A stretch of 64,000 bases of DNA from Rhodospirillales bacterium 70-18 (lineage in GTDB: Bacteria > Pseudomonadota > Alphaproteobacteria > Acetobacterales > Acetobacteraceae): the NCBI GenBank assembly GCA_001899585.1, contig MKWE01000017.1, forward strand, positions 174,843-238,842. The letters run 5' to 3'. Positions 42,149-51,461 of the stretch are shown here, one piece after another (position 1 is the stretch's first letter; each line of letters starts with the position of its first letter). Below the pieces are notes generated by a model that was not told the DNA's origin, did not search any database, and worked only from the letters and a program-made list of their open reading frames with translations. A program made the translations under genes and the position numbers.

Positions 42149-43021
42149 ATGCGTGACATGAAGCGCGTGGTGATGTGGATGGCCGGCGCGCTGGTGTCGT
42201 TCTCGGCGCTGGCGGTGTCGATCCGGTCGCTGTCGCACGGGCTGAACGTCTACGAGATCCTGGCGGTGCGCAACGTGGGCGGGCTGGTGGCGCTGCTGGG
42301 CTACGCGCTGGCGCGGCGCGAGCGGGTGGCGGGGCCGTTTCCGCTGCGCATTCACCTTTTGCGCAACGTATTCCATTTCGGCGGGCAGACGGCGTGGTCG
42401 TACGGCATCACCGTGCTGCCGCTGGCCACCGTGTTCTCGCTGGAATTCACCTCGCCGGCGTGGACGACCCTGCTGGCGGTGCTGTTCCTGGGCGAACGGC
42501 TGACGGCGGCGCGGCTGGGCGCGGTGGTGCTGGGGTTCATCGGCGTGATGGTGATACTGCGGCCGGGGATCGAGGGGTTCCAGCCGGCGGCGCTGATCGT
42601 GCTGGGGGCGGCGGCGTGCTTCGGGGTGCAGCTGACGACGACGAAGTTCCTCACCGGGACGAACAGCGTGCTGACGATCATGGTGTGGATGAACCTGATG
42701 CAGCTGCCGATGTACCTGGGGGTGAACGTGGCGACGGGCGGGCCGCTGTGGTTCGGCGGACTGCTGAGCTGGGCGGAGGCGCCGGCGCTGGCGGTGCTGT
42801 GCGTGGCCGGGCTGCTGGCGCATGTGTGCCTGACCAACGCCTTCCGCTACGGCGACGCGATCATGGTGGTGCCGATCGACTTCCTGCGCATCCCGGTGAT
42901 CGCGACGGTGGGGATGCTGCTGTACGGCGAGCGGTTCGACCCGGTGATCCTGCTGGGGGCGGCGATCATCGTGAGCGGGATCGCCTGGAACCTGTACGAC
43001 AGCCGGCGGCGGGCGGGGTGA
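42149..43021 (+). CDS. DMT superfamily (EamA) transporter
   Basis: This 290-residue protein has ten predicted transmembrane helices in two EamA repeats. Conserved stretches include NVYEILAVRNVGGLVALL in the first repeat, LEFTSPAWTTLLAVLFLGER at its end and DFLRIPVIATVGMLLYGER in the second. It likely exports a small metabolite; the substrate is unknown. The ATG at 42149 has no clear Shine-Dalgarno and the ATG at 42158 is an alternative. It lies 86 bases after acvB and 52 before an acyl-CoA dehydrogenase. Confidence 0.88.
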   Translation: MRDMKRVVMWMAGALVSFSALAVSIRSLSHGLNVYEILAVRNVGGLVALLGYALARRERVAGPFPLRIHLLRNVFHFGGQTAWSYGITVLPLATVFSLEFTSPAWTTLLAVLFLGERLTAARLGAVVLGFIGVMVILRPGIEGFQPAALIVLGAAACFGVQLTTTKFLTGTNSVLTIMVWMNLMQLPMYLGVNVATGGPLWFGGLLSWAEAPALAVLCVAGLLAHVCLTNAFRYGDAIMVVPIDFLRIPVIATVGMLLYGERFDPVILLGAAIIVSGIAWNLYDSRRRAG

Positions 43022-43073
43022 AGCTTGTCTGATCCGCCCCCGGCGACGATGATGCCGGGGTGGAGGGGACAGA

Positions 43074-44249
43074 ATGTTCGAACTGGCCGAAGAACACCGG
43101 ATGCTGCAGGACCTGGTGGCGAAGTTCGTCAACCAGGAGCTGATGCCGCTGGAGCGCGCGGTGCTGGCGCGCGAGGCCGGCGGCGGCAAGGTGGGGCTGA
43201 CCGAGGCGGAGGAGGCCCCGCTGCACGCCAAGTGCAAGGAGCTGGGGCTGTGGGGGCTGGACGTGCCGGAGGAGCTTGGTGGCGCCAACCTGCCGACGGT
43301 GGCGCTGATGGCCGTCAACGAGGAGCTGGGGCGGACCTGCGTGCCGTTCTTTTTCCCGCCCGACTCGCCGAACCTGCACATGCTGATGGCGGTGGTCAAC
43401 GACGACCAGCGGGCGCGCTACCTGCTGCCCTATGCCGATGGCAGCGCGAAATCGGCGATCGCGATTTCCGAGCCGGGGGCGGGCGGCGATCCGGCCGGGA
43501 TGATCACCCGCGCGGTACGCGAGGGCCCCGACGGCAAAAGCGGGGACTGGGTGATCAACGGGCGCAAGATCTGGATCAGCCGGGTGCCGAACGCCGATTT
43601 CACCATCGTCATGGCGCGCACCGGCGAGGGCAAGCGGCACGAGGGGGTGAGCGCCTTCGTGGTGGAGAAGGGCACGCCCGGCTTCATCGTGGAGCGCGAG
43701 ATCCAGATGCTGGGCGGGCAGCGCACCTATGAGGTGGTGCTGGAGAATTGCCGGGTGCCGGCCAGCCAGCTGCTGGGGCGCGAGGGGGCGGGGTTCGCGC
43801 CGATGCAGCTGCGGCTGACCATACGGCGGCTGCAGATGGGCGCCTGGTGCACCGGCATGGCGGTGCGGGCGCTGGACATGCTGTGCGAACATGCCCGCCA
43901 GCGCGTGACCTTCGGGCAGAGGCTGGCCGACCGACAGGCGGTGCAGTGGTGGATCACCGACGCGGCGACGCGCATCCATGCCTGCCGGCTGATGGTGATG
44001 GACGCCGCCGCCAAGCAGGATGCCGGGCGGGACGTGCGCACCGAGGCCTCGATGATCAAGGTGTTCGCCACCGAGATGGCGCAGGACGTGATCGACCACG
44101 CCATGCAGGCCTATGGCGCGATGGGCGTGACCAAAGAGCTGCCGTTGCAGCTGATGGCGCAGAAGGTGCGGACGATGCGGGTGTACGAGGGGCCGTCGGA
44201 AGTGCACCGGATGGCGATCGCGCGGCGGATTTTGCAGGCGAAGGGCTAG
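43074..44249 (+). CDS. Acyl-CoA dehydrogenase family protein
   Basis: This 391-residue flavoprotein keeps the usual motifs: AIAISEPGAGGDPAGM, GRKIWISRVPNADFTIVMAR, ARQRVTFGQRLADRQAVQWW and the C-terminal MRVYEGPSEVHRMAIARRIL, in which YEG supplies the catalytic Glu. It is thus the one dehydrogenase of the five with a canonical catalytic base. GGAGGGG precedes the ATG. It heads a run with an SMP-30-like lactonase, an SDR and a racemase, all on the plus strand with short gaps. Confidence 0.93.
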   Translation: MFELAEEHRMLQDLVAKFVNQELMPLERAVLAREAGGGKVGLTEAEEAPLHAKCKELGLWGLDVPEELGGANLPTVALMAVNEELGRTCVPFFFPPDSPNLHMLMAVVNDDQRARYLLPYADGSAKSAIAISEPGAGGDPAGMITRAVREGPDGKSGDWVINGRKIWISRVPNADFTIVMARTGEGKRHEGVSAFVVEKGTPGFIVEREIQMLGGQRTYEVVLENCRVPASQLLGREGAGFAPMQLRLTIRRLQMGAWCTGMAVRALDMLCEHARQRVTFGQRLADRQAVQWWITDAATRIHACRLMVMDAAAKQDAGRDVRTEASMIKVFATEMAQDVIDHAMQAYGAMGVTKELPLQLMAQKVRTMRVYEGPSEVHRMAIARRILQAKG

Positions 44250-44273
44250 TTCGCCGGAAGCGGAGGCGAGGGG

Positions 44274-45128
44274 ATGGCTCAGGCGGGCGGGGTGACGGTG
44301 CTGCTGGCGGGGCTGACCTTTCCGGAGGGGCCGCGCTGGCATAACGGGCGGCTGTGGTTCTCGGATTTCTACTCGCATCGGGTGATCGCGCTGGACCTGG
44401 AGGGCCATGCCGAGACCGTGGTGGAGGTGCCGCAGCAGCCCTCCGGCCTGGGCTGGGGGGCGGATGGGGCGCTGCTGATCGTGTCGATGCTGGACCGGCG
44501 GGTGCTGCGGCTGGAAGGGCCGGTGCTGCGGGCGCATGCCGACCTGTCGGGGCTGGCGGGCGGGCCATGCAACGACATGGTGGTGGATGCGCAGGGGCGG
44601 GCCTATGTGGGCAATTTCGGCTTCGACCGCTATGCCGGCGAGGCGGAGCGGCCGGCGGTGCTGGTGCGGGTGGACCCGGATGGCAGCATGCGCGCCGTGG
44701 CCGAGGACCTCGCATTCCCCAACGGCGCGGTGATCACCCCGGATGGCGGCGGGCTGATCCTGGCCGAGACGGCGGGGCAGCGGCTCACCTGGTTCGATAT
44801 CGACGCCGAGGGCGGGTTGTCCGGCCGGCGCGTGTTCGCGCAGTTCGAGGATTGCTACCCGGACGGCATCTGCCTGGACGCCGAGGGCGCCGTCTGGGTG
44901 GCCGATGCGCGCGGGGAACGGCTGCTGCTGGTCCGCGAGGGCGGCGCGGTGGCGCGCAGGGTGGCGATGCCGCCGGGCCGGCATGCCTATGCCTGCATGC
45001 TGGGGGGTGCCGACCGGCGCACGCTGTTCATCTGCTCCAGCACCGGCAGCGGGCCGGCGATGGGCCAGCGGGCCGACGGGCAGATCGACACCGTGCAGGT
45101 GGACGTGCCGGGGGCGGGATTTCCCTAG
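44274..45128 (+). CDS. SMP-30/gluconolactonase family protein
   Basis: This 284-residue six-bladed propeller has LTFPEGPRWHNGRLWFSDFY at the N-terminus (metal-ligand Glu in FPEGP), PCNDMVVDAQGRAYVGNFGF with the Asn-Asp metal site, and FPNGAVITPDGGGLILAET. Members hydrolyse sugar lactones or aryl/alkyl lactones. GAGGGG precedes the ATG. Its position between an acyl-CoA dehydrogenase and an SDR suggests opening of a lactone formed from a hydroxyacyl compound, but no direct evidence shows which. Confidence 0.88.
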   Translation: MAQAGGVTVLLAGLTFPEGPRWHNGRLWFSDFYSHRVIALDLEGHAETVVEVPQQPSGLGWGADGALLIVSMLDRRVLRLEGPVLRAHADLSGLAGGPCNDMVVDAQGRAYVGNFGFDRYAGEAERPAVLVRVDPDGSMRAVAEDLAFPNGAVITPDGGGLILAETAGQRLTWFDIDAEGGLSGRRVFAQFEDCYPDGICLDAEGAVWVADARGERLLLVREGGAVARRVAMPPGRHAYACMLGGADRRTLFICSSTGSGPAMGQRADGQIDTVQVDVPGAGFP

Positions 45129-45165
45129 CGAGGGCGACTTTGGCAGGGCAACGGGGGGCAGCCGG

Positions 45166-45972
45166 ATGACCGTGACGGACGAATGGGGCCTGCACGGCAA
45201 GGTGGCGATCGTCACCGGCGGCGGCGCGGCCGGGGAGGGGATCGGCAACGGCCGCGCCACCTGCATCCTGCTGGCCCGCGCCGGCGCCCGCGTGCTGGTG
45301 GTGGACCGCGACCTGCCGCTGGCCGAGCGCACCGTGGCGATGATCGCCGCCGAGGGCGGCACCGCGCGGGCCGGCAGCTTCGATGTCACCAACAGCCAGC
45401 AATGCCGCGCCATGGTGGCCGAGGCGGTGCGGCTGTGGGGGCGGCTGGACTGCCTGGACAACAACGTGGGCATCGGCAGCCGCGGCAGCGTGGTGGCCGA
45501 GAGCGAGGAGAACTGGCGTCGCGTGATGCAGGTGAACGTGGACAGCATGTTCCTGGCCTGCAAATACGCCATCCCGGAGATGATCCGCACCGCCGGCGGC
45601 GGCGCCATCGTCAACATCTCATCGATCTCGGCGATCCGGCCGCGCGGGCTGACGGCCTATACCGTGTCCAAGGGCGCGGTGATCGCGCTGACCAAGGCGA
45701 TGGCGGTGGATCATGGGCGCGAGGGCGTGCGGGTCAACTGCATCGCGCCCGGGCCGGTCTATACGCCGATGGTCTATGCGCGCGGCATGAGCGAGGCTGC
45801 ACGGGCGCAACGCGCCCGCGCGTCGGTGCTGGGAATGGAGGGGACCGGCTGGGATGTCGGCCAGGCGGCGCGCTTCCTGCTGTCGGCGCAGGCGCGCTTC
45901 ATCACCGGGCAGACGCTGGTGGTGGATGGCGGCGCCTCGCTGGTGGGGCCGGAGCGGGATTCGGCGGGATGA
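45166..45972 (+). CDS. SDR family oxidoreductase
   Basis: This 268-residue short-chain dehydrogenase has the extended cofactor loop [20 protein letters not shown], the region [15 protein letters not shown] where Asn replaces the usual Ala in the NAG motif, Ser in [12 protein letters not shown] and the YTVSK catalytic pair. The C-terminus [18 protein letters not shown] is typical. The stop overlaps the start of the next gene (ATGA). The longer-than-usual glycine loop and DNN variant make this a divergent member. Substrate unknown. Confidence 0.9.
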   Translation: MTVTDEWGLHGKVAIVTGGGAAGEGIGNGRATCILLARAGARVLVVDRDLPLAERTVAMIAAEGGTARAGSFDVTNSQQCRAMVAEAVRLWGRLDCLDNNVGIGSRGSVVAESEENWRRVMQVNVDSMFLACKYAIPEMIRTAGGGAIVNISSISAIRPRGLTAYTVSKGAVIALTKAMAVDHGREGVRVNCIAPGPVYTPMVYARGMSEAARAQRARASVLGMEGTGWDVGQAARFLLSAQARFITGQTLVVDGGASLVGPERDSAG

Positions 45973-47045
45973 GCACGGGGCCGCTGGCGGGGCTGCGGGT
46001 GGTGGAGTTCGCCGGCATCGGGCCGGGGCCGTTCGCGGCGATGCTGCTGGCCGACATGGGCGCGGACGTGGTGCGCATCGAGCGGCCCGAGGCGCGCGTG
46101 CGGGCGCATGATGTCACGCTGCGCGGCCGGCGGGTGGTGCGGCTGGACCTGAAGCGCCCGGCGGACGTGGCGCAGGCGCTGGCGCTGCTGGACCGGGCGG
46201 AAGGAACGATCGAGGGCTTCCGGCCGGGGGTGATGGAGCGGTTGGGCCTGGGGCCGGCGGCGGTGCTGGCGCGCAATCCGCGGCTGGTCTACGGGCGGAT
46301 GACCGGCTGGGGGCAGGACGGGCCGCTGGCCGCGCGGGCGGGGCATGACATCACCTATATCGCCATCGCCGGCGCGCTGGGCGCGATCGGGCCGGCCGGG
46401 GGGGGGCCGGTGCCGCCGCTGAACCTGGTGGGCGACTATGGCGGCGGCGCGCTGTACCTGGCGATGGGCATGCTGGCGGCGCTGCTGGCCGCCAGGGCGA
46501 CCGGGCGGGGGCAGGTGGTGGACTGCGCCATCAGCGACTGCGTGGCCAACATGCTGGCGATGTTCCACGGCATGCGGGCGGCCGGGACCTGGCAGGACCG
46601 GCGCGGCGTGAACATGCTGGATGGCGGGGCGCATTTCTACGCCACCTATGAATGCGCGGACGGCAGGCACATCGCGGTCGGCGCGATCGAGCCGCAATTC
46701 TACGCCGAACTGCGCCGGATCGCCGGGCTGGACGACCCCGCGTTCGACCGCCAGCGTGACCCGGCGGCCTGGCCGGACCTGAAGGCGCGCATGGCGGCGG
46801 TGTTCCGCACCCGCTCCCGCGACGAGTGGTGCGCGCTGTTCGAGGGCAGCGACGCCTGCGTGACGCCGGTGCTGGGGCTGGGTGAGGCGGTGGCGCACCC
46901 GCACAACGTGGCGCGTGGGGCGTTCGTGGCGCGCGACGGCACCGTGCAGCCGGCGGCGGCGCCGCGGTTTTCCGGGACGGCGACGCGGGCGGGCGCCGCG
47001 CCGGTGGAGTGCGGGGTGGGGGAGGTTCTGGCGGGCTGGAGGTGA
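45969..47045 (+). CDS. CaiB/BaiF family protein, alpha-methylacyl-CoA racemase type
   Basis: This 358-residue enzyme has [20 protein letters not shown] at the N-terminus and [19 protein letters not shown] in the middle, where the DYGGG segment carries the Asp of alpha-methylacyl-CoA racemases. The length matches a racemase rather than a transferase (about 400). It would interconvert 2R and 2S branched acyl-CoAs so that acyl-CoA dehydrogenases can use both. The ATG overlaps the stop of the SDR. Unlike the CaiB gene at 58471, it is complete. Confidence 0.88.
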   Translation: MSTGPLAGLRVVEFAGIGPGPFAAMLLADMGADVVRIERPEARVRAHDVTLRGRRVVRLDLKRPADVAQALALLDRAEGTIEGFRPGVMERLGLGPAAVLARNPRLVYGRMTGWGQDGPLAARAGHDITYIAIAGALGAIGPAGGGPVPPLNLVGDYGGGALYLAMGMLAALLAARATGRGQVVDCAISDCVANMLAMFHGMRAAGTWQDRRGVNMLDGGAHFYATYECADGRHIAVGAIEPQFYAELRRIAGLDDPAFDRQRDPAAWPDLKARMAAVFRTRSRDEWCALFEGSDACVTPVLGLGEAVAHPHNVARGAFVARDGTVQPAAAPRFSGTATRAGAAPVECGVGEVLAGWR

Positions 47046-47157
47046 AGCACCGCCATCGCCCCCCGCCAAAGCGGCCGAATCAGTGCTGGATCACCGCCGG
47101 GCGGGCGGTCAAACTGACCGCGCGGCGTGACATGCGCGACCGCGCAGGAGAAGCGCC

Positions 47158-49698
47158 ATGCCGGAATCGCCGGCGAACACCTTGGAAGCCGACGATGCCG
47201 CCGCGCCCGCCCTGACGACCGAGCTTCAGCGGATCGCCGGGCTGGCCGCGCGCTTCCTGGGCGTTTCGACCGGCGCGGTGAGCCTGCTGGATGCGCGCGG
47301 CGCCTGGCGCATCGTCGGGTCGGCCGACGCCGGGCGGGACGCGGCCGGGCACATGCTGGCGCGGCACGTGGCCGCCGCCGGCGGGCCGGTGGCGATGAAC
47401 GACCCGGCCGGCGACCCGCGCTTCACCGGCGATTGGCTGCTGCGCGACGCGCCATGCCGCTTTTATGCCGGCGTGCCGGTGTTGCTGCCGGACGGGCGAT
47501 GCGGCGGCGTGCTGAGCGTGCTCGGCCCCGTGCCGCGCGCGCCGCTCGCCGCGGCCGAGGCGGCGACCCTAGTGGAGCTTGCCGGGCTGGCCGCTTCGGC
47601 CCTGGCACGCCAGGCGGAGGCGGCCGCGGTGGACGCCCTCGCCCGCCGGGCCGAACTGACCGGCCGGGCCCTGGCCGCGGTGGGCGGAGCGGGCGGGTTC
47701 CAGGCAGCGTTCCAGGCGACGCTGACGCTGCTGTGCACGCATTTCGGCGCGGCGATCGGCCGGATCTGGCGGCTGGACGCACGCGAGAACGCGATGCGCG
47801 AGGTGTGCCACTACGCCAGCAGCGATGCGCTGGAGGCGTATTTCGCCCGCTCCAACCGGCTGGAGCTGTCGCCCGGCAATTCCAACGTGGCCCGGGCGAT
47901 CGAGACCGACCGGCCGCAGACGGTGCAGATGGCCGAGCTCGCACGCGCCGGCGGGCTGCCGCTGGTGGCCGAGATGATGCGGTACGGCATGGTCTGCCAG
48001 GTGATCCAGCCGGTCCGCCACCTGGATGAGCGCCTCGCGGTGGCGCTGATGTTCAACACCGAGCGGCACGACCTGGAGGCGGTCGCCGCCGATATCGCCT
48101 CGCTGCTGGAGGTGCTGCATACCGCGATCTACCGCAAGGTCGCCGAGGAGCGGATGCGGCTGCTGACCACGGCGCTGGACCGCGCGTCCGATGCGGTGCT
48201 GATCACCGAGGCGGCGCCGCTGGACGAGCCGGGGCCGCGCATCGTCTACGCAAATGCCGCGTTCAGCCGCGCCACCGGCTATGGCCTGGACGAGGTGCTG
48301 GGCCGCTCGCCGCGCCTGTTGCAAGGGCCGGGGACCGACCGCGCGGCGGTGGCGGCGCTGGGCGAGCGGCTGCGGCGGCTGCAGCCCGCGCGGGTGGAAC
48401 TGCTCAACTATGCCAAGGATGGCACGGAATACTGGGTGGAGCTGGACATCACGCCGATCGCCGGCAGTGATGGTGGCAACGGCGGTGAGGCGGTGACGCA
48501 TTTCGTCAGCATTCAGCGCGACGTGACCGCCCGGCGGCAGGCCGAGCGGGCGGCGATCCAGGCGCAGAAGCTGCAGACGATCGGCCAGATCACCGGCGGC
48601 GTCGCCCATGATTTCAACAACCTGCTCGCCATCATCGCCGGCAATCTGGAACTGCTGGAGGAGGCGCTGCCCGGCCGGAACGATCTGCGCCAGAGCCTGC
48701 AGGCGGCGCTGCGGGCGACCGATCGCGGGGCGGTGCTGACCCGCAGCCTGCTGGCCTTCGCCCGGCAGCAGCCGCTGGAGCCGCGGTCGGTGAACGTGAA
48801 CGAGGTGGTGCGCGACCTCGGCGCGCTGCTGGAGCGGACGGTGCCGGAGAATATCGACGTCCGGCTGGTCACGGCCGCCGAGTTGTGGGCCTGCGAGGTG
48901 GATCCGTCGCAACTGCAGAACGCGCTGCTGAACCTGATGGTGAATGCGCGCGACGCCATGCCGCAGGGCGGCCGGCTGACCATCGAGACCTGCAACGCCA
49001 TCCTGGACGAGAGCTACGCCGCCAGCCACAGCGAGGTGGCCGTCGGCGACTACGTGATGCTGGCAGTATCGGACACCGGTACCGGCATGCCGCCCGCGGT
49101 AGCCGCGCGCGCGTTCGAGCCGTTCTTCACCACCAAGCCGCAGGACAAGGGCACCGGGCTGGGCCTCGCCATGGTCTACGGATTCATGAAGCAGTCGCGC
49201 GGCCATGCCGCCATCTACAGCGAGGTGGGGCGGGGCACTACGGTGCGGCTGTACCTGCCGCGCTTCCACGGCCTGGCCACTCGGGCGCCCCGTCTGCCCG
49301 CCTTGCACGGCGCCGCCCCGGAATCGGCGACCATCCTGGTCGTGGAGGACAATGGCGACGTCCGCCGGCTGACCTGCGTGCTGCTGCGCTCGCTTGGGTA
49401 CACCGTGCTGGAGGCCGACACCTCGGCCGAGGCCCTGGCGGCAGTGCAGCGGCACGACGAGATCGACCTGCTGCTGACCGATATCGTGCTGCCCGGCACG
49501 ATGGACGGCGCCATACTGGCGCGCGAGGTGCTGCGGCTGCGGCCGGGCATGCGGGTGCTCTACATGTCCGGCTACACCGAGAACGCTATTCTGCACCACG
49601 GGCGGCTGGACCCCGGCGTGCTGCTGCTGCAGAAGCCGTTCCGCCGGCAGGAGCTGGCCGCCAAGGTCCGGACGGCGCTGGAGGGCGGCGCCCCCTAG
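47158..49698 (+). CDS. Hybrid sensor histidine kinase, GAF-GAF-PAS-HisKA-HATPase-REC
   Basis: This 846-residue kinase has two GAF domains (about 20-160 and 180-330), a PAS domain (about 340-465), HisKA with His484 in GGVAHDFNNLLAIIAG, HATPase with NLMVNARDAMP, DTGTGMP and KGTGLGLAMVYGF, and a C-terminal receiver with Asp775 in LLLTDIVLPG. The PAS domain has the LOV-like signature GRSPRLLQGPGTD, but Pro replaces the photoactive Cys. No transmembrane helix is seen, so it is a cytosolic sensor. No separate response regulator is adjacent. Its downstream region holds a large palindrome and tandem repeat. Confidence 0.93.
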   Translation: MPESPANTLEADDAAAPALTTELQRIAGLAARFLGVSTGAVSLLDARGAWRIVGSADAGRDAAGHMLARHVAAAGGPVAMNDPAGDPRFTGDWLLRDAPCRFYAGVPVLLPDGRCGGVLSVLGPVPRAPLAAAEAATLVELAGLAASALARQAEAAAVDALARRAELTGRALAAVGGAGGFQAAFQATLTLLCTHFGAAIGRIWRLDARENAMREVCHYASSDALEAYFARSNRLELSPGNSNVARAIETDRPQTVQMAELARAGGLPLVAEMMRYGMVCQVIQPVRHLDERLAVALMFNTERHDLEAVAADIASLLEVLHTAIYRKVAEERMRLLTTALDRASDAVLITEAAPLDEPGPRIVYANAAFSRATGYGLDEVLGRSPRLLQGPGTDRAAVAALGERLRRLQPARVELLNYAKDGTEYWVELDITPIAGSDGGNGGEAVTHFVSIQRDVTARRQAERAAIQAQKLQTIGQITGGVAHDFNNLLAIIAGNLELLEEALPGRNDLRQSLQAALRATDRGAVLTRSLLAFARQQPLEPRSVNVNEVVRDLGALLERTVPENIDVRLVTAAELWACEVDPSQLQNALLNLMVNARDAMPQGGRLTIETCNAILDESYAASHSEVAVGDYVMLAVSDTGTGMPPAVAARAFEPFFTTKPQDKGTGLGLAMVYGFMKQSRGHAAIYSEVGRGTTVRLYLPRFHGLATRAPRLPALHGAAPESATILVVEDNGDVRRLTCVLLRSLGYTVLEADTSAEALAAVQRHDEIDLLLTDIVLPGTMDGAILAREVLRLRPGMRVLYMSGYTENAILHHGRLDPGVLLLQKPFRRQELAAKVRTALEGGAP

Positions 49699-49740
49699 GG
49701 CGTGATGACCGCTGCAAGAAGCGGTCATCACGCTCTAGGG
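49694..49740. terminator. Large palindrome after the histidine kinase
   Basis: GCGTGATGACCGC pairs perfectly with GCGGTCATCACGC around an eight-base loop. The flanks CCCTAGG and CTCTAGGG extend it to about 20 bp with one mismatch. It ends the kinase gene, and its right arm is the beginning of the 62-bp tandem repeat. Confidence 0.75.
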
Positions 49741-49862
49741 CTTTGTTTTGTCGCGTGATTCAGACCTCCGGTGATTCCACCTCCGGTCATCACGCTCTAG
49801 AGCTTTGTTTTGTCGCGTGATTCAGACCTCCGGTGATTCCAGCTCCGGTCATCACGCTCTAG
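49722..49862. repeat. 62-bp tandem palindromic repeat, two copies plus a partial copy
   Basis: Units at 49722-49783 and 49784-49845 differ at few positions; a 17-base third copy follows. Each unit contains CGGTCATCACGCTCTAG, then GCTTTGTTTTGTCGCGTGA, then TTCAGACCTCCGGTGATTCCA. Internal inversions (GTGATGACCG/CGGTCATCAC, CGCGTGATTC/GGTGATTCCA-type half-sites) make it fold-prone. It lies between the convergent kinase and thiolase genes. CTAGAGC-bounded palindromic elements of similar style are dispersed in many alphaproteobacterial genomes; membership in a named family is inferred. Confidence 0.85.
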
Positions 49863-49878
49863 CCGCCCTCCAGGCCCC

Positions 49879-51021
49879 TCAGGGGCGCTGGTTGCTGAAG
49901 ATGATGGTGCCGCTGGCGGCGAACATGCCGCCGACGCCGTGGCAGACCGAGATCTTCGCCCCCGCCACCTGCGCCGGCGCGGTGCCGCGCATCTGGCGCA
50001 CGCTCTCCTGCAGGGCGAACATGCCGTACATGCCGGTATGGGTGTAGGACAGGCCGCCGCCATTGGTGTTCATCGGCAATTTGCCGCCAGGCGAGGTGTT
50101 GCGCTCCCAGATGAACTGCGCCGCCTCGCCGCGCCCGACGAAGCCGAGGTCTTCCAGGCCGTAGATCGGCAGATGCGCGAAGGCGTCGTAGATCATCAGG
50201 TGGTCCACGTCCTTGTGGGCGATGCCGGCGGCCTTGAACGCGGCCGGGCCGGCGACGCGGAAGGCGCGCGAGGAGGTGAAATCCTCCATCTGGCTGATCA
50301 TCGGCGTCTCGACGCTCTCGCCGGTGCCCAGGATGTAGACCGGCCTGGTCGGGAAGTCCTGCGCACGGTCGGCCGAGGTGAGGATGAGCGCGCCGCCGCC
50401 ATCGGTGACCAGGCAGCATTGCAGCAGGCGGAACGGATAGGCGATCATGCGCGAGTTCAGCACGTCGTCCACGGTGATCGGGTCGCGGAACGCCGCGCGG
50501 GGGTTCCGCGCCGCCCATTCGCGCTGGATCACGGCGACCATGGCGAGTTGCTCATGGGTCAGCCCGCGCTCCTTCATGTAGCGCAGCACCGGGATGGTGA
50601 ACATGGTCGGCGGGCCGAAGGTGCCGTAGGGCAGTTCGAACTGGCCGATCAGCGTGGAGGGCGGCTGCGGCGGGCGGTTGATGCCGATGCGCGACTTGCC
50701 GGCCTCGCCATGGGTGATCAGCACGGTCTTGCAGAGCCCGGCCGAGATGGCGGCGGCGGCGTGGCGGACATGGATCATGAACGAGCAGCCGCCCACCGCG
50801 GTGCCGTCCACCCAGGTGGGCGTGATGCCCAGGTAGTGCGCCATGTTCACCGGGCTTTCCCCGGCGCAGGCCACGCCGTCGATATCCTTGGGCGTGAGGC
50901 CGCAATCGCGCAGCGCGTTCAGCGCGCTGTCGGCATGGAGCTGGATGTTGGACATGTCGGGGATGGAGCCGAGGCGCGTGGTCTCGGCGGCGCCGACGAT
51001 GGCGATGCTGCCCGGTTTCAT
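49879..51021 (-). CDS. Thiolase family protein, SCP2/acetyl-CoA acetyltransferase-like
   Basis: This 380-residue thiolase-fold protein begins MKPGSIAIVGAAETTRLGSI, has GGCSFMIHVRHAAAAISAGL (likely nucleophilic Cys region), LVTDGGGALILTSADRA, GGGLSYTHTGMYGM (His region) and SVCHGVGGMFAASGTIIF (second Cys). It belongs to the SCP2-thiolase branch that partners with DUF35 zinc-ribbon proteins. The partner gene ends five bases upstream, so both subunits are probably made together. It should cleave a 3-oxoacyl-CoA, or catalyse a retro-aldol step as in steroid side-chain degradation. Confidence 0.9.
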   Translation of the reverse strand: MKPGSIAIVGAAETTRLGSIPDMSNIQLHADSALNALRDCGLTPKDIDGVACAGESPVNMAHYLGITPTWVDGTAVGGCSFMIHVRHAAAAISAGLCKTVLITHGEAGKSRIGINRPPQPPSTLIGQFELPYGTFGPPTMFTIPVLRYMKERGLTHEQLAMVAVIQREWAARNPRAAFRDPITVDDVLNSRMIAYPFRLLQCCLVTDGGGALILTSADRAQDFPTRPVYILGTGESVETPMISQMEDFTSSRAFRVAGPAAFKAAGIAHKDVDHLMIYDAFAHLPIYGLEDLGFVGRGEAAQFIWERNTSPGGKLPMNTNGGGLSYTHTGMYGMFALQESVRQMRGTAPAQVAGAKISVCHGVGGMFAASGTIIFSNQRP

Positions 51022-51026
51022 CGGCG

Positions 51027-51437
51027 TCACCCCTGCACCGGACGGAACAGCGGCAGGCTGATCTCGTCGTCCATCGTCTCGAACGTCACTTCCAGGGGCA
51101 TGTCCAGCACCAGGGCTTCCGGCGTCTGCGGGCAGCCGGTGATGTTGCTCATCATGCGCGGGCCCTCGTCCAGTTCCACCACGGCGATGGCGTATTCGCC
51201 GGTGAAGCCGGGCGCCGGGCGGTGATTGATGACGTAGCTGAACAGCCGGCCGCGGCCGCTCGCCTTGAACACGCTGACCGACTGGCTGGCGCAGGCCGGG
51301 CAGAACGGGCGGGGCGGGAAATAGACCTTGGCGCAGGCATCGCAACGCTGCAGCCGGAGTTCGCCGGCGCGCGTGCCGTCCCAGAAATGCTTCGTCTCCG
51401 GCGTCGGCATCGGCCGCGGCCGTTTCGGGTCAGCCAT
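51027..51437 (-). CDS. DUF35 OB-fold/zinc-ribbon partner of thiolase
   Basis: This 136-residue protein has a rubredoxin-like zinc ribbon formed by Cys32, Cys35, Cys46 and Cys49 (LQRCDACAKVYFPPRPFCPA), followed by an OB fold (GRGRLFSYVINHRPAPGF). Such proteins bind acyl-CoA and pair with SCP2-type thiolases or thiolase-like aldolases. It sits between the acyl-CoA synthetase and the thiolase on one minus-strand operon. Confidence 0.92.
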   Translation of the reverse strand: MADPKRPRPMPTPETKHFWDGTRAGELRLQRCDACAKVYFPPRPFCPACASQSVSVFKASGRGRLFSYVINHRPAPGFTGEYAIAVVELDEGPRMMSNITGCPQTPEALVLDMPLEVTFETMDDEISLPLFRPVQG

Positions 51438-51461
51438 CTTGGGTCTCCTGTTTGTGCTCGG

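Noticed and set aside
42966-45617. An 883-residue minus-strand frame
   Set aside because: Runs against four well-supported plus-strand genes; no domain is recognisable.
49722-49862. Possible CRISPR or integron attC array
   Set aside because: Tandem 62-bp units with no variable spacers, no integrase and no cas genes.
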